A stretch of DNA of 64,000 bases from a virus, in the IMG/VR virus record IMGVR_UViG_3300032236_000971, positions 43,890 to 107,889 of that record; one strand, 5' to 3'. The position numbers and the translations under genes were made by a program. A model generated the notes under the pieces. That model was given only the letters and a program-made list of their open reading frames with translations, did not search any database and was not told the DNA's origin. Positions 46,994 to 56,564 of this stretch are shown here, in pieces. Each line of letters starts with the position of its first letter. The first letter of the stretch is position 1.

Positions 46994-47718
46994 TGGCAGC
47001 TCCTAAGACAGAAAACAAAGCGATAGATAAACAGCCTAATTCGGGTAGCAATCATGCGGTACAGACAAAGGTAACGCTTTCTACATTTGAGGCTTTATCT
47101 CATGATCCAGATAATTTAGGTATACTTCGTGGTACTATGAATGGCGATGGGTCTTGGTCAACGGTACATATAGATCATAACGGTAATCAGACGGCGATTA
47201 CTCATGGAGCTAATAAGGCAGCAGCACAAGCTTCTCATAGAGATGTTTCTGGTGGGCATGACGTTGAGCGTGTAGCTGGTGGGTCTCATAGTCAAAAAGC
47301 TAACGGAAGCAACGAGGAGAATGGCGAAGCAGACACTAAGAGTGTTGATGGACCGAATATAAAGGGAGCATCAGCTTCCGATAAGATATATTCTAAGGGT
47401 GGCGACGGAAACTTTCATCATAAGGGCGATATGACTATGATGGTCGAGGAGGGCGGATTACATTACAGTTGCGCTCAGGATTTCACTGTTGCTGCATTAG
47501 GCAGTTTAATTAAGCTTACTGCGCAGGGCGACGTAGCGGTAGAGTCAAAAGGTTCTAACATCACAGCAACATCACCGACTCAGATTAAGATGACGTGTGG
47601 CGCTGCTATTATTCAAATGACGCCAACTATGATTAAAGCATCGGTTGGCGGATCTTATATATTGATTGAGGGCGGTAAGATAACTATTCAGGCAGGAAGA
47701 GTGGACATCAATCCATGA
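46993..47718 (+). CDS. gp5 C-terminal spike (beta-helix) protein
   Basis: The 241-residue protein begins with a Ser/Asn-rich linker (DPDNLGILRGTMNGDGSWSTVHIDHNGNQTAIT). It ends in a beta-helix: FHHKGDMTMMVEEGGLHYSCAQDFTVAALGSLIKLTAQGDVAVESKG...IKMTCGAAIIQMTPTMIKASVGGSYILIEGGKITIQAG. This is the needle of the cell-puncturing device, as in T4 gp5 C-terminus or gpV. A PAAR tip follows at 48369. It is coupled to both neighbours. Confidence 0.82.
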   Translation: MAAPKTENKAIDKQPNSGSNHAVQTKVTLSTFEALSHDPDNLGILRGTMNGDGSWSTVHIDHNGNQTAITHGANKAAAQASHRDVSGGHDVERVAGGSHSQKANGSNEENGEADTKSVDGPNIKGASASDKIYSKGGDGNFHHKGDMTMMVEEGGLHYSCAQDFTVAALGSLIKLTAQGDVAVESKGSNITATSPTQIKMTCGAAIIQMTPTMIKASVGGSYILIEGGKITIQAGRVDINP

Positions 47719-47912
47719 GTCATAAGTTTGTTATATTAAATAAAGGTATTTTAGAAACTTACACTAAATATGAAGATATACCTGAATCTTTTGACAATGT
47801 AATAGAGTTTTTACCTGAGATTCCTGATGGTCCACACGCTGATGATGAGCATGATATAATTGATCAGTGGAACGATAAGTTAAGGGAGCTTATGAAGAGG
47901 GAAACGAATTGA
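47715..47912 (+). CDS. Hypothetical protein, 65 aa
   Basis: Small acidic protein (FVILNKGILETYTKYEDIPESFDNVIEFLPEIPDGPHADDEHD), coupled by ATGA with the spike gene and by TTGA with the next gene. Its place within the hub cluster suggests an assembly role. No known domain. Confidence 0.65.
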   Translation: MSHKFVILNKGILETYTKYEDIPESFDNVIEFLPEIPDGPHADDEHDIIDQWNDKLRELMKRETN

Positions 47913-48367
47913 TTACATTATCTCCTACGACATTATCTGCTATTAGAAGAAACACTTCTTTCAGCACTGTTATAACGATAACACCAGAAGAAGGCGAGAC
48001 GATAAACACTATATCAGTAACACCTTCAGTTGTTGACAATCATATAACAATAACGACATCAGCCGAAGATTCTACAGTAACTTTAAGTGGCATGTATGTT
48101 AGTGGGTTTCATGATACAGCAAAGTATGTAAGCAAGGGCAGTAGCAACAGATTAGAAGTACCAACAGTTGTTACTAGTTTAGATTTATTACCGCCGCATA
48201 AGGATTTATTTGAGTTTAATCAGGATGGAGCGTCAAGTATAACGATAGATTATGTTATTAGTGTAAAGTATGATTCTGAGGTGATTGATACAGAGACTAT
48301 ATCACAGACAGTTCAAAACAGCCCAACATTAGGGTATAACATATTAAATAGTTATTTCGGGAGTTAG
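47909..48367 (+). CDS. Hypothetical beta-rich protein, 152 aa
   Basis: Starts at TTG 47909, overlapping the previous stop. Very high Thr/Ser/Ile content (ITITPEEGETINTISVTPSVVDNHITITT), consistent with an Ig-like or beta-sandwich virion protein. It lies between the spike and the PAAR tip. Function unknown. Confidence 0.65.
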   Translation: MITLSPTTLSAIRRNTSFSTVITITPEEGETINTISVTPSVVDNHITITTSAEDSTVTLSGMYVSGFHDTAKYVSKGSSNRLEVPTVVTSLDLLPPHKDLFEFNQDGASSITIDYVISVKYDSEVIDTETISQTVQNSPTLGYNILNSYFGS

Positions 48368-48368
48368 A

Positions 48369-48662
48369 ATGCCAGCAGCAACAAGAATAGGCGACGCAGA
48401 TATACCGCATTGTTCCGGAATGTGTAGAGCACAGGGCTCTGGTAACGTATTTGTAAACGGTCGTCCGTGGAGTTTACAGGGACACAACAACACAGTTCAT
48501 TTGAAGCCAGGCGGCAGATTTTGTATTGCTCATTCGGCAGCTATAACAACAGGATCAACATCAGTGTTTGTTAATGGCGTAGGGGCAGGAAGAGTTGGAG
48601 ACGCTATTTCTGGTTGCACTTCAGTAGCAGCTGGTTCTCCAAACGTATTTGCAGGCGGATAA
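48369..48662 (+). CDS. PAAR-repeat spike tip protein (gp5.4-like)
   Basis: The 97-residue protein begins MPAATRIGDADIPHC, with a zinc-binding PAAR fold: His/Cys at about 14-18, FVNGRPWSLQGH (about 28-40), HSAAITTGSTSVFVNGVGAGRVGD, CTSVAAGSPNVFAGG. PAAR proteins cap and sharpen the spike of contractile tails. 97 residues is the normal size. Confidence 0.93.
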   Translation: MPAATRIGDADIPHCSGMCRAQGSGNVFVNGRPWSLQGHNNTVHLKPGGRFCIAHSAAITTGSTSVFVNGVGAGRVGDAISGCTSVAAGSPNVFAGG

Positions 48663-48667
48663 AGTAA

Positions 48668-49090
48668 ATGGTAACAAGAGCAGACACAATAACAGAACTA
48701 GCAACTAAGGTAGAGACATATTCTGATTTCTCCAACAGTTTCGCCAAGCATCCAATAACTTATGAGTTAGTAACATTAAAGAACGAAGACAGCGTCAAAC
48801 AGGCATTAAAGAACCTTATACTAACAAACATAGGCGAAAGACCATTCAATCCATTCTTTGGTTCTAATGTAAGAAGAACTCTATTCGAAAACTTCTCTGT
48901 ATTTACAAGAGAAGATATCGTTCGTTATGTTCAAATGGCTGCTCGTCAGTTCGAACGTAGAATTAATCTAAAAGATATTACTGTTATTGATGATGTTGAT
49001 AAACAGGGTGTAAAAGTAAACGTCACTTTCTCCCTAATAAATAGACCAGAGCCTATTAATTTAAATATATTCCTTAAGAGAGTCAGATAA
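48668..49090 (+). CDS. 25: Baseplate wedge gp25 (lysozyme-like fold)
   Basis: The 140-residue protein has NEDSVKQALKNLILTNIGERPFNPFFGSNVRRTLFENF, VRYVQMAARQFERRINLKDITV and VTFSLINRPEPINLNIFLKR. These are the gp25 signature found in all contractile tails. It overlaps gp6 by one base, as in other T4-type phages. Confidence 0.94.
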   Translation: MVTRADTITELATKVETYSDFSNSFAKHPITYELVTLKNEDSVKQALKNLILTNIGERPFNPFFGSNVRRTLFENFSVFTREDIVRYVQMAARQFERRINLKDITVIDDVDKQGVKVNVTFSLINRPEPINLNIFLKRVR

Positions 49091-51084
49091 TGGCAAATAC
49101 TTCACTATCATTAACAGCACTAGATTTTGATAGTTTAAAAGCAAATTTTAAAAACTATTTGACGTCTCAATCGATCTTTAAAGATTATAACTTTGAAGGT
49201 TCGAATATGAATGTGCTGCTTGATGTGATGTCATATAATACCCATTTAAATGCCTTTTATTTAAATATGCTCGCATCGGAAATGTTTCTAGATTCTGCGC
49301 AGAAATATGATTCTGTCGTATCGCATGCTAAAGAATTGAATTATGTTCCTAAATCAGCAAAGTCATCGTCTGCAACTGTGAGTATTAATGTAGAATATGA
49401 TGGTGGTTCACCGTTATCTATTCTAAAAGGAACAAGATTCACTGGTCAAAATTCAAATGGTTCATTCACATTCACCACTGATACTAATCAAAACTTCGTT
49501 TCCGCAAACAACACTTATTCAAATTGCGTATTAAAGATATACGAAGGCGATTATTTCAACGATACATTCGTTATGGACTATACTCAAACCAGTCAGAAAT
49601 TTATTCTATCCAATCCCAATATCGATACAGATAGTTTATCAATAACCGTTATTGAAAACGGTGTTAATACTCATTTTACCCCTACAGTATCTCTATTTGA
49701 AACCACAAGTTCATCGAATGTATATTTTCTACAGGCAGCGCAAAAGGGTCAATATGAAATAGTATTTGGTGATGGATTGCTAGGTAGAATTCCAAATAAC
49801 CTTGCTACTATTGTTGCTAACTATAGAATAACTAATGGCGATAGATCTCTAGGTATTTCAAAGTTTGTTTTATCTTCCGCTATAGGTAATCCAAGAACAG
49901 TCGTTGGGCCAACAACAACAATAACATCAGCTATTGGTGGTTTGCCTGTCGAAGGTATTGAATCTATACGCAAGCTAGCTCCTAAGTCATTTTCGACTCA
50001 GCAAAGAGCTGTAGCATCTGACGATTATTCTTCGCTTATACTTGATCAGTTTAGAGGTCAGGTTGAGGCTGTTAACGTATATGGCGGCGAACTATTAAAT
50101 CCAAAGCAGTATGGTAGAGTTGCGGTATGTATTAAGCCTTCTGGTGGTACTATTGCTCCTAACTATATTAAGAATCAAGTATCTCTTTATCTTCAAAAGT
50201 ATATTGCGTTACCTACAAGAGTTATCATTACTGATCCTGATTATTTGTACATCGGTATTAACTCAGAGGTTCAGTATAACGTAACTGGAACTACAAAGTA
50301 TGCCTATCAGATCGAAGGTTTAATTAACGATACAATTAAACAGTATAGCAAGGCGCATCTAGAAACATTCCAAGGTGATTTCCGTTATAGTCAGTTTGTA
50401 GCACACATCGACGAAACAGATACTAGTATAACAAGTAATAACACTAAAATCGTGATGATCAAAAGAATCACGCCTCTATTGAATTACGCTTCATCATTCG
50501 TCCTTGACTATAATAACCCTACGGAAGCGGAAGGTTCAGCTAGCGATAACAATATATCTGCTGGATCATTCATTACTGGCGTTACTTACATAATTGTTAC
50601 TGTAGGTACAACTAACTATAGATTGATCGGCGCTGATTCAAATACAGTAGGTACAATATTCACTGCTACAGGACCAGGCGCAGGTACAGGAACTGCTAGC
50701 GTATATAATAGCGGTATTTCTAAATCCGGCTATACTAAGGGTGTAAGATTCTATGACGAGCCAATGGTTACTTCGTCAGCATTTACTTACGTTGACTCGA
50801 AAGGTGCAAAGTACGAAAACTGCTACATGCGCGACGATAACTACGGTATTATTGTAGTCTATCAAATTATCGACAGTAAATTTATTATTATTCAAGATGC
50901 TATAGGTAGCATAGACTACAACTTAGGTATAGTTACATTAACTAACTTTGTAACATCATATTATGGAAATTATATTGCTATTCAGGTTGAGCCTAAGAAT
51001 AAAGATATCATCGTAAGTAGAGATAAAATATTGTTGATTGACCTAGCCGACGTCAACATTAATATGATACCAACTCAGAAGTAG
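49090..51084 (+). CDS. 6: Baseplate wedge gp6
   Basis: The 664-residue protein is T4 gp6-like: LDVMSYNTHLNAFYLNMLASEMFLDSA, the GVNTHFTP segment, GDGLLGRIPNNLATIVANYRITNG and IRKLAPKSFSTQQRAVASDDYSSLI. At about residues 480-545 it carries an inserted module AGSFITGVTYIIVTVGTTNYRLIGADSNTVGTIFTATGPGAGTGTA. I recognise this as a domain scattered through marine-phage structural proteins. gp6 forms the iris ring of the baseplate. It is coupled with gp25. Confidence 0.92.
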   Translation: MANTSLSLTALDFDSLKANFKNYLTSQSIFKDYNFEGSNMNVLLDVMSYNTHLNAFYLNMLASEMFLDSAQKYDSVVSHAKELNYVPKSAKSSSATVSINVEYDGGSPLSILKGTRFTGQNSNGSFTFTTDTNQNFVSANNTYSNCVLKIYEGDYFNDTFVMDYTQTSQKFILSNPNIDTDSLSITVIENGVNTHFTPTVSLFETTSSSNVYFLQAAQKGQYEIVFGDGLLGRIPNNLATIVANYRITNGDRSLGISKFVLSSAIGNPRTVVGPTTTITSAIGGLPVEGIESIRKLAPKSFSTQQRAVASDDYSSLILDQFRGQVEAVNVYGGELLNPKQYGRVAVCIKPSGGTIAPNYIKNQVSLYLQKYIALPTRVIITDPDYLYIGINSEVQYNVTGTTKYAYQIEGLINDTIKQYSKAHLETFQGDFRYSQFVAHIDETDTSITSNNTKIVMIKRITPLLNYASSFVLDYNNPTEAEGSASDNNISAGSFITGVTYIIVTVGTTNYRLIGADSNTVGTIFTATGPGAGTGTASVYNSGISKSGYTKGVRFYDEPMVTSSAFTYVDSKGAKYENCYMRDDNYGIIVVYQIIDSKFIIIQDAIGSIDYNLGIVTLTNFVTSYYGNYIAIQVEPKNKDIIVSRDKILLIDLADVNINMIPTQK

Positions 51085-51088
51085 TAAT

Positions 51089-53413
51089 ATGGAATTTTCA
51101 GTAGAAAAGAAAATATCTAATTTCATCTCGGATCAATTTCCACAGTTCTACTTGGAAGAAGGTGAAAACTTCGTTCTATTCGTCAAGGCGTATTACGAAT
51201 GGATGGAAAGTGGTTATGCTGTTAGTAAAGCAAATAATTCAGTTATTTCCACTAATGATTATACTGCATTATCAGCCGATGATCAAGCAAAATATGACCT
51301 TCAGCTGAATCCAATATATCAGGCTCGTAGAATTTTCGATTTACGTGATCTAGATAATACACTGGAAAGCTTTCTTGAGCATTTCCAGCAGAAGTATTTG
51401 TACGGTATTCCATTCAACGTTATTATCAATAAACGTTTCTTGCTTAAGCATATTCTTGACGTATATCGCTCTAAGGGGAATATACAGTGTTTTAAACTAC
51501 TCTTCAAGTTAATCTATAATCAAAACGTAGAAGTATACTTACCAGGCATCGATATACTAAAACCATCCGACGGCTCATGGGTAGAAAACCGTTATATCGA
51601 AGTAACCGGAAATACAACACTTCAAAGTATAGTAGGTAAAAGTATTGTTGGCGTTTCATCTAATACACACGCTATTGTTGAAAGCTATATTACCGAAGCG
51701 ATCAATCAAAATATTATTTCTTCATTGTTCATCAGTCATATCAATCCAAGAGGCGGTGAGTTTTTAACTGGTGAAAAAATAGTTACACTTAGCGATCAGG
51801 CTAACTCTCAGGCTATATTGAATGCTCCGACAGTATATGGCTCCGTAGATAAACTTCATATTCTAAACGGCGGTCAAGACTTTAAAGTCGGCGATATTAT
51901 TAAGCTTACTCATAGAGATATTATAACGAACGAGCTCGTTTCTAAGGGTGTGAATTCAAAGCTTAAAGTAACAGGAACTACATCAGTTACTGGTACAATT
52001 GATTTTAATATTGAAAGAGGTGGCTTTGGTTACTTGGCTAATGCTCAAGTATACATGTATAGAGGCGAAGGTGATACAACTGGTCAAGATGCGTTTTTTC
52101 AAGTAGATCAGCTATCATACAATAAAGTAATATCATATAATACTGATATCATTATTGACTTTAGAGATATAACGTTAGATGCAACAGCGTTTGGCTTCCC
52201 TGCGAACCCATCAGGTAATGTTACTAGTACAATGCGAAGTGTAGAAACGCACTTATCAAATACATTCGGTACAATAGCGACGCTAACTAATATATTCACT
52301 GGTTCTGACTATACTCAAAATATGAATATATTTGTACGATCAAATCAGTTGACTCGATTTACACTACCTGGAACACCAAGCTATAATACAGGATCAAATA
52401 CTGTTACAGGCGTAAGTACTGTATATCAAGGTAATACAGGAACAGTATTTTTTGCTAACGGTGATATCATTTTCCTACAGGCAAATACTACTGATCCGAA
52501 TACTGGTGAATATCAGATCATCAAAGAAGTCGTAAGTAATACAGAAATTACATTATACGGTCCACCAAAGCATAATTCAACTGACTCCGCCAAGTATAAA
52601 GCAATGCCTGTTACGTTGCCTTCTAACTACGCCGTCAACGAACCACTTATGCTTAGAAGCGACGGAACAGTTAACGGTAAAAACGAATATATTTCCGCTA
52701 TACCTATTGTTGCTAATAACGCTATTTCTTCCGCTGTTGCTATTGACTCCGGTAAAGGTTATGACGAGGGCGAAAAGGTTTATGCCTATCTATATAACGG
52801 ACTAGCTCCAATAACTATCATTAACGGTGGTAGTGGATATGCCAATGGTGAGCAACTTATCTTCCAAGGCGGTAATACATCAACTCCTGCAAAAGGTTAT
52901 ATAACGACCGATGAAGATGGTGTTATTGTTTCCGCAGTATTGAGTTATAAAGGGTCTAACTATGTTGATTTACCAGTAATCAAAGTTAGAACTATAGCGG
53001 GTTCAGGCGCTGTATTGATTTCCGAAGTCTTAGAATTTAATACTTACTGTAAAATTTCCGGTAATATTATGAAGACTGGTGTAGGTAGAAAAGAAGGTTA
53101 TTGGCCAACCACTAAAGGTTTCTTGAATTCAAATAAATACATTCAGGACAGTCATTTTTATCAGGATTATTCATATCAGATAAAAGCTGGTTTGACTCTA
53201 GATAAGTATAAAGATATTCTTTATAATACGTTTCATATCGCTGGCGCTGAGATGTTTGGTGAATTTTATTTACCCGTTGAAGAACAATCGAATAAGCAAA
53301 TACTACATAATTCCACACAGGCGCTTTACATAAGTGATGATTTATTACCTACATTCGATTCTACATTAATTAAGTCTGATAATAGAAGAATAAGAATGGA
53401 TAGAGCACCATAA
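51089..53413 (+). CDS. 7: Baseplate wedge gp7-like protein
   Basis: The 774-residue protein has an N-terminal domain FPQFYLEEGENFVLFVKAYYEWMESG, LFKLIYNQNVEVYLPGIDILKPSDGSWVENRYIEV and RRIFDLRDLDNTLESFLEHFQQKYLYGIPF. I associate this with marine T4-like gp7 (baseplate wedge). The central part contains VTGVSTVYQGNTGTVFFANGDIIFLQ, a 'VGD'-type strand module also found in the 1403-residue protein. It follows gp6 directly. The exact T4 correspondence is less certain than for gp6. Confidence 0.72.
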   Translation: MEFSVEKKISNFISDQFPQFYLEEGENFVLFVKAYYEWMESGYAVSKANNSVISTNDYTALSADDQAKYDLQLNPIYQARRIFDLRDLDNTLESFLEHFQQKYLYGIPFNVIINKRFLLKHILDVYRSKGNIQCFKLLFKLIYNQNVEVYLPGIDILKPSDGSWVENRYIEVTGNTTLQSIVGKSIVGVSSNTHAIVESYITEAINQNIISSLFISHINPRGGEFLTGEKIVTLSDQANSQAILNAPTVYGSVDKLHILNGGQDFKVGDIIKLTHRDIITNELVSKGVNSKLKVTGTTSVTGTIDFNIERGGFGYLANAQVYMYRGEGDTTGQDAFFQVDQLSYNKVISYNTDIIIDFRDITLDATAFGFPANPSGNVTSTMRSVETHLSNTFGTIATLTNIFTGSDYTQNMNIFVRSNQLTRFTLPGTPSYNTGSNTVTGVSTVYQGNTGTVFFANGDIIFLQANTTDPNTGEYQIIKEVVSNTEITLYGPPKHNSTDSAKYKAMPVTLPSNYAVNEPLMLRSDGTVNGKNEYISAIPIVANNAISSAVAIDSGKGYDEGEKVYAYLYNGLAPITIINGGSGYANGEQLIFQGGNTSTPAKGYITTDEDGVIVSAVLSYKGSNYVDLPVIKVRTIAGSGAVLISEVLEFNTYCKISGNIMKTGVGRKEGYWPTTKGFLNSNKYIQDSHFYQDYSYQIKAGLTLDKYKDILYNTFHIAGAEMFGEFYLPVEEQSNKQILHNSTQALYISDDLLPTFDSTLIKSDNRRIRMDRAP

Positions 53414-53427
53414 ATTGGAGAATTTAA

Positions 53428-54390
53428 TTGGTTAAACAAGTTATAAATGTTGGTGATACACCGAACGATGGAACAGGCGATTCGATCCGCGAAGGTATGA
53501 TCAAAGTAAATGAAAACTTTACTGATCTTTATGATAATTATCAAACCGAAGCTGGATTATCAGCTAACGTAGCAAAGCTTACTTCAAATAGTACTTCATA
53601 CGTTGGTTCTGTATCGGCGGCAAACGTTGTATCTAATGCGCAGCTTATTGCTAACCTAGCTAACTATACAACCACTACTGGCTTAGGGTCATATCAGCTT
53701 AGAGGCGATTTAAACGCAAATCTTATTACGCTTGGTGTTCAGTTTAATGCTACATTATCAGCTAACGTTGTTAAACTTACTGCTAACCTAGCTAATTATA
53801 TTGTTGCTAATACTGGCTTGATTTCAAACTCAAGCGGCGTGTTTGTTGATCCTACATATATTTCTAGCATAGCACCTACTGTAGACTTATCTGGTTATCA
53901 GGCAACTTCTACACTATCCGCTAACGTAGCAAAGCTTACTGCTAATGCTGCTGGTTATTTGAATAGTAAAACCGAAGGTAATCTAAACGTTAATAGCGCA
54001 TGTACTGCTGTTTATGCGAATGGTTCTTCTACTAATGCGTTTTCTATAGGTACAGCATTAAACTCATATACAAACGGTAATATCGGTATTGCTAATACAA
54101 CGCCAGCTAATCCGCTTGTTGTTAAAGGTATTATTCAAACCACTTATACTTCTGGTTCTACTGGAGGCGGTATTAAGTTTCCTGACGGTACAACACAAAC
54201 AACTGCTGCTTGTACTAGCGTTGGTGCTGTTGGTGGCGGTACTGATAGAATCTTTTGGCAGAATGATCAGACCGTAACTAGCAACTTTACAGTTACAACA
54301 GGTCAAAATGCCGGTACATTCGGTCCAGTTACAATAAATAGTGGTGTAACTGTAACTGTCCCATCTGGAAGTGTCTGGAGTATTATCTAA
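53428..54390 (+). CDS. Tail fibre protein with coiled repeats
   Basis: Starts at TTG 53428, with GGAG upstream. The 320-residue protein begins MVKQVINVGDTPNDGTGDSIREGMIKVNENF, an N-terminal attachment motif common to tail/baseplate fibre proteins. It carries at least three copies of LSANVxKLTxN with about 50-80 residue spacing. The C-terminal part (GGGIKFPDGTTQTTAA) is a common fibre-shaft element. Probably a trimeric fibre shaft. Confidence 0.75.
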   Translation: MVKQVINVGDTPNDGTGDSIREGMIKVNENFTDLYDNYQTEAGLSANVAKLTSNSTSYVGSVSAANVVSNAQLIANLANYTTTTGLGSYQLRGDLNANLITLGVQFNATLSANVVKLTANLANYIVANTGLISNSSGVFVDPTYISSIAPTVDLSGYQATSTLSANVAKLTANAAGYLNSKTEGNLNVNSACTAVYANGSSTNAFSIGTALNSYTNGNIGIANTTPANPLVVKGIIQTTYTSGSTGGGIKFPDGTTQTTAACTSVGAVGGGTDRIFWQNDQTVTSNFTVTTGQNAGTFGPVTINSGVTVTVPSGSVWSII

Positions 54391-54932
54391 TGCCTATCAA
54401 ATTAAATTCCTCTGGTGGTGGATCTGTAACACTTGACCTTGGTTCAACTGCTTCTATATACACCCAAACCCTACCTTTGTTTAATGGTTCGTTGGTTGGT
54501 GCGGATTCTGTAGGTAGAGTTTCGTTTTCTAATACAGTTACTGTTTCTTCTTACGGTATTAAGTTTTCTGATAACTCAATTCAAACGACTGCTGCGGCGG
54601 CAACTCCTAATTCACTTTCAACTGCTTCTGGTTCAGCTCCATCATACTCAGCACGTGCATGGGCAAACTATAATGGTCAAACAGATACACTCAATGGCGC
54701 TGGAAATTTAACAGTGTCAAGAACAGGTGCAGGTCAATATAGTTTTAGTTTTATAACTGCAATGCCTGACGCAAATTATGCTGTAACTGTTGGTTTAGGT
54801 GACGTTAGTGGTGTTGGCAACGAACACCATATTGTTTCATCTTTAACGACATCAGGATTTCTTGTAAAAACATCTCTTTCGGGTGATTCGTGGGGAGACG
54901 TTGCTTTCCTTGGCGTGGCTGTTTTTAGGTAA
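54390..54932 (+). CDS. Small tail fibre protein, receptor-binding type
   Basis: The 180-residue protein begins MPIKLNSSGGGSVTLDLGSTASIYTQTLPLFNG, with GIKFSDNSIQTTAAAA shared with the preceding protein. A C-terminal beta-rich domain (SARAWANYNGQTDTLNGAGNLTVSRTGAGQYSFSFITAMPDANYAVTV) is like a known phage fibre-tip domain. Coupled by a one-base overlap with the upstream fibre gene. A likely receptor-binding tip. Confidence 0.7.
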   Translation: MPIKLNSSGGGSVTLDLGSTASIYTQTLPLFNGSLVGADSVGRVSFSNTVTVSSYGIKFSDNSIQTTAAAATPNSLSTASGSAPSYSARAWANYNGQTDTLNGAGNLTVSRTGAGQYSFSFITAMPDANYAVTVGLGDVSGVGNEHHIVSSLTTSGFLVKTSLSGDSWGDVAFLGVAVFR

Positions 54933-54946
54933 TAGGAAATATTTAA

Positions 54947-55972
54947 ATGTCAACGATTAAAGTTATAAACGCTATTCATCCCTCTGGTTCGACAACTAAC
55001 ATTGTTAATGATAACGCTGGTAATGTCACCGTTGGAAATAATTTGACTGTTACTGGTGGTATTATTCCTTCGTCATCATTTAAACGTAACCATTTGATTA
55101 ACGGTAATATGGTTATTTGGCAACGTGGTACTACAGGATTTATAAGCGGATATTCTGCGGATAGATGGTTAATAAATTGTAACGGAACTGGTTCATACGC
55201 TTTATCAACAGATGTTCCTGATGGATTTAAAAGTTCAATGAGTATGTCAGCCACATCAAGTACAGTTTGTGGTATTACTCAAAGAATCGAAAGTTTTAAC
55301 GTATTCGATTTAATGTCTAAAAATGTTACTGTAAGTTTTTGGTTTAAGAAAACCAGTGGTGCTGGCGATCTTCGAGTAAATCTAGATTATCCAACTTCAA
55401 CGAATAATTATGACGCTACAGCAGGTATAGCGCAGGTTATAGTTGCTGCTTCGCCTTCTAGTTCTTGGGCTTACTATACGTATACATTTAATGCTATGCC
55501 AGCAAATGTTGTTAAAGGTTTAAGCGTTTCTATTTTTCTAACTAATAGTTCAAGCACAACTCTTAATGGTTTATTGACAGGTGTTCAGTTAGAAACTGGT
55601 TCAGTCGCTACGCCATATGAATACCAAACATTTAGTGAACAATTAGCACAGTGTCAGAGGTATTATTATAATTCAGCCTCATCAAGAGGTAATGGAAATG
55701 GTCCCGCTTATTGGTATGGGACTGTAGACGGATTGTCCATTGCGGGAAGAACAACATATCCAGTTCAAATGCGTGTTGCACCTGGTGGTGCTAATGTAGT
55801 ATTAACATCAACAAGTGGCGCCACAGGATGTGTTAGACAATGGGATTCAGCTGACATTCCAGCAGCACCATTCATATACGATGCTTTAGGAAATCAAGTA
55901 CAATTTGCAACAGGTGGTAGATCAACAACTTCATTTTACGTTTACGATTGTGCAGCATCGGCAGAACTATAA
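54947..55972 (+). CDS. Tail fibre protein with carbohydrate-binding domain
   Basis: The 341-residue protein starts with a short shaft (MSTIKVINAIHPSGSTTNIVNDNAGNVTVGNNLTVTGG). RNHLINGNMVIWQRGTTGFISGYSADRWL, a typical phage fibre carbohydrate-binding domain, follows, with GVQLETGSVATPYEYQTFSEQLAQCQRYYY. The C-terminal part has SSRGNGNGPAYWYG. It is a likely surface-glycan binder and host-range determinant. Confidence 0.76.
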   Translation: MSTIKVINAIHPSGSTTNIVNDNAGNVTVGNNLTVTGGIIPSSSFKRNHLINGNMVIWQRGTTGFISGYSADRWLINCNGTGSYALSTDVPDGFKSSMSMSATSSTVCGITQRIESFNVFDLMSKNVTVSFWFKKTSGAGDLRVNLDYPTSTNNYDATAGIAQVIVAASPSSSWAYYTYTFNAMPANVVKGLSVSIFLTNSSSTTLNGLLTGVQLETGSVATPYEYQTFSEQLAQCQRYYYNSASSRGNGNGPAYWYGTVDGLSIAGRTTYPVQMRVAPGGANVVLTSTSGATGCVRQWDSADIPAAPFIYDALGNQVQFATGGRSTTSFYVYDCAASAEL

Positions 55973-56006
55973 TGAACAATAAAATAATAGCTGAGGAACA
56001 GCAGTA

Positions 56007-56555
56007 ATGGCAATAACACTTAACGGCACAACAGGTATAACAACTCCAGGCGATACAGTATCAGGTAATTTGTCAGTTACCGGTAATATAACATCAAAAA
56101 CTACAACGACTGATAATAGTACGTATCCTATTTACATGAAAAATTCTACTGACTCTACTGTAGGATTTTTTAGATCTGATGGAAATTTAAATACCGGAAC
56201 ATTATCTAACTCACCGTATAATAATACGACCACTGCCCCGCCTAATATGTATGTTTCTTCAAGTGGTGATATTCTTCGTTCAACGTCAACTGCAGGGCAA
56301 ATATATACAGGTTCTGATGCAAATTTAACTGATTATCCAATTGGAACTGTAATTTCTGTTAACTATGGATATTCAACAGGTCGACAAAGTAATAGAAATC
56401 AAACACAAACAATATATTTGGCATCAGCTGATGCATCATATTTTACAGTTTCTGGTACTATGACAGCAGGAGCTGCACTAAGTGGAACTTGGAGAGCAAG
56501 AGGACAATGTTCTGACTTTGATAATGGATTTCAACTTTTTCAAAGAACGGCGTAA
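56007..56555 (+). CDS. Small tail fibre protein
   Basis: The 182-residue protein begins MAITLNGTTGITTPGDTVSGNLSVTGNITS, the N-terminal motif of phage fibre proteins. It ends in a beta-rich domain (LASADASYFTVSGTMTAGAALSGTWRARGQCSDFDNGFQLFQR) recurrent in T4-like marine fibre proteins. It is followed by a putative fibre assembly gene. Confidence 0.72.
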   Translation: MAITLNGTTGITTPGDTVSGNLSVTGNITSKTTTTDNSTYPIYMKNSTDSTVGFFRSDGNLNTGTLSNSPYNNTTTAPPNMYVSSSGDILRSTSTAGQIYTGSDANLTDYPIGTVISVNYGYSTGRQSNRNQTQTIYLASADASYFTVSGTMTAGAALSGTWRARGQCSDFDNGFQLFQRTA

Positions 56556-56564
56556 GGAATTATT

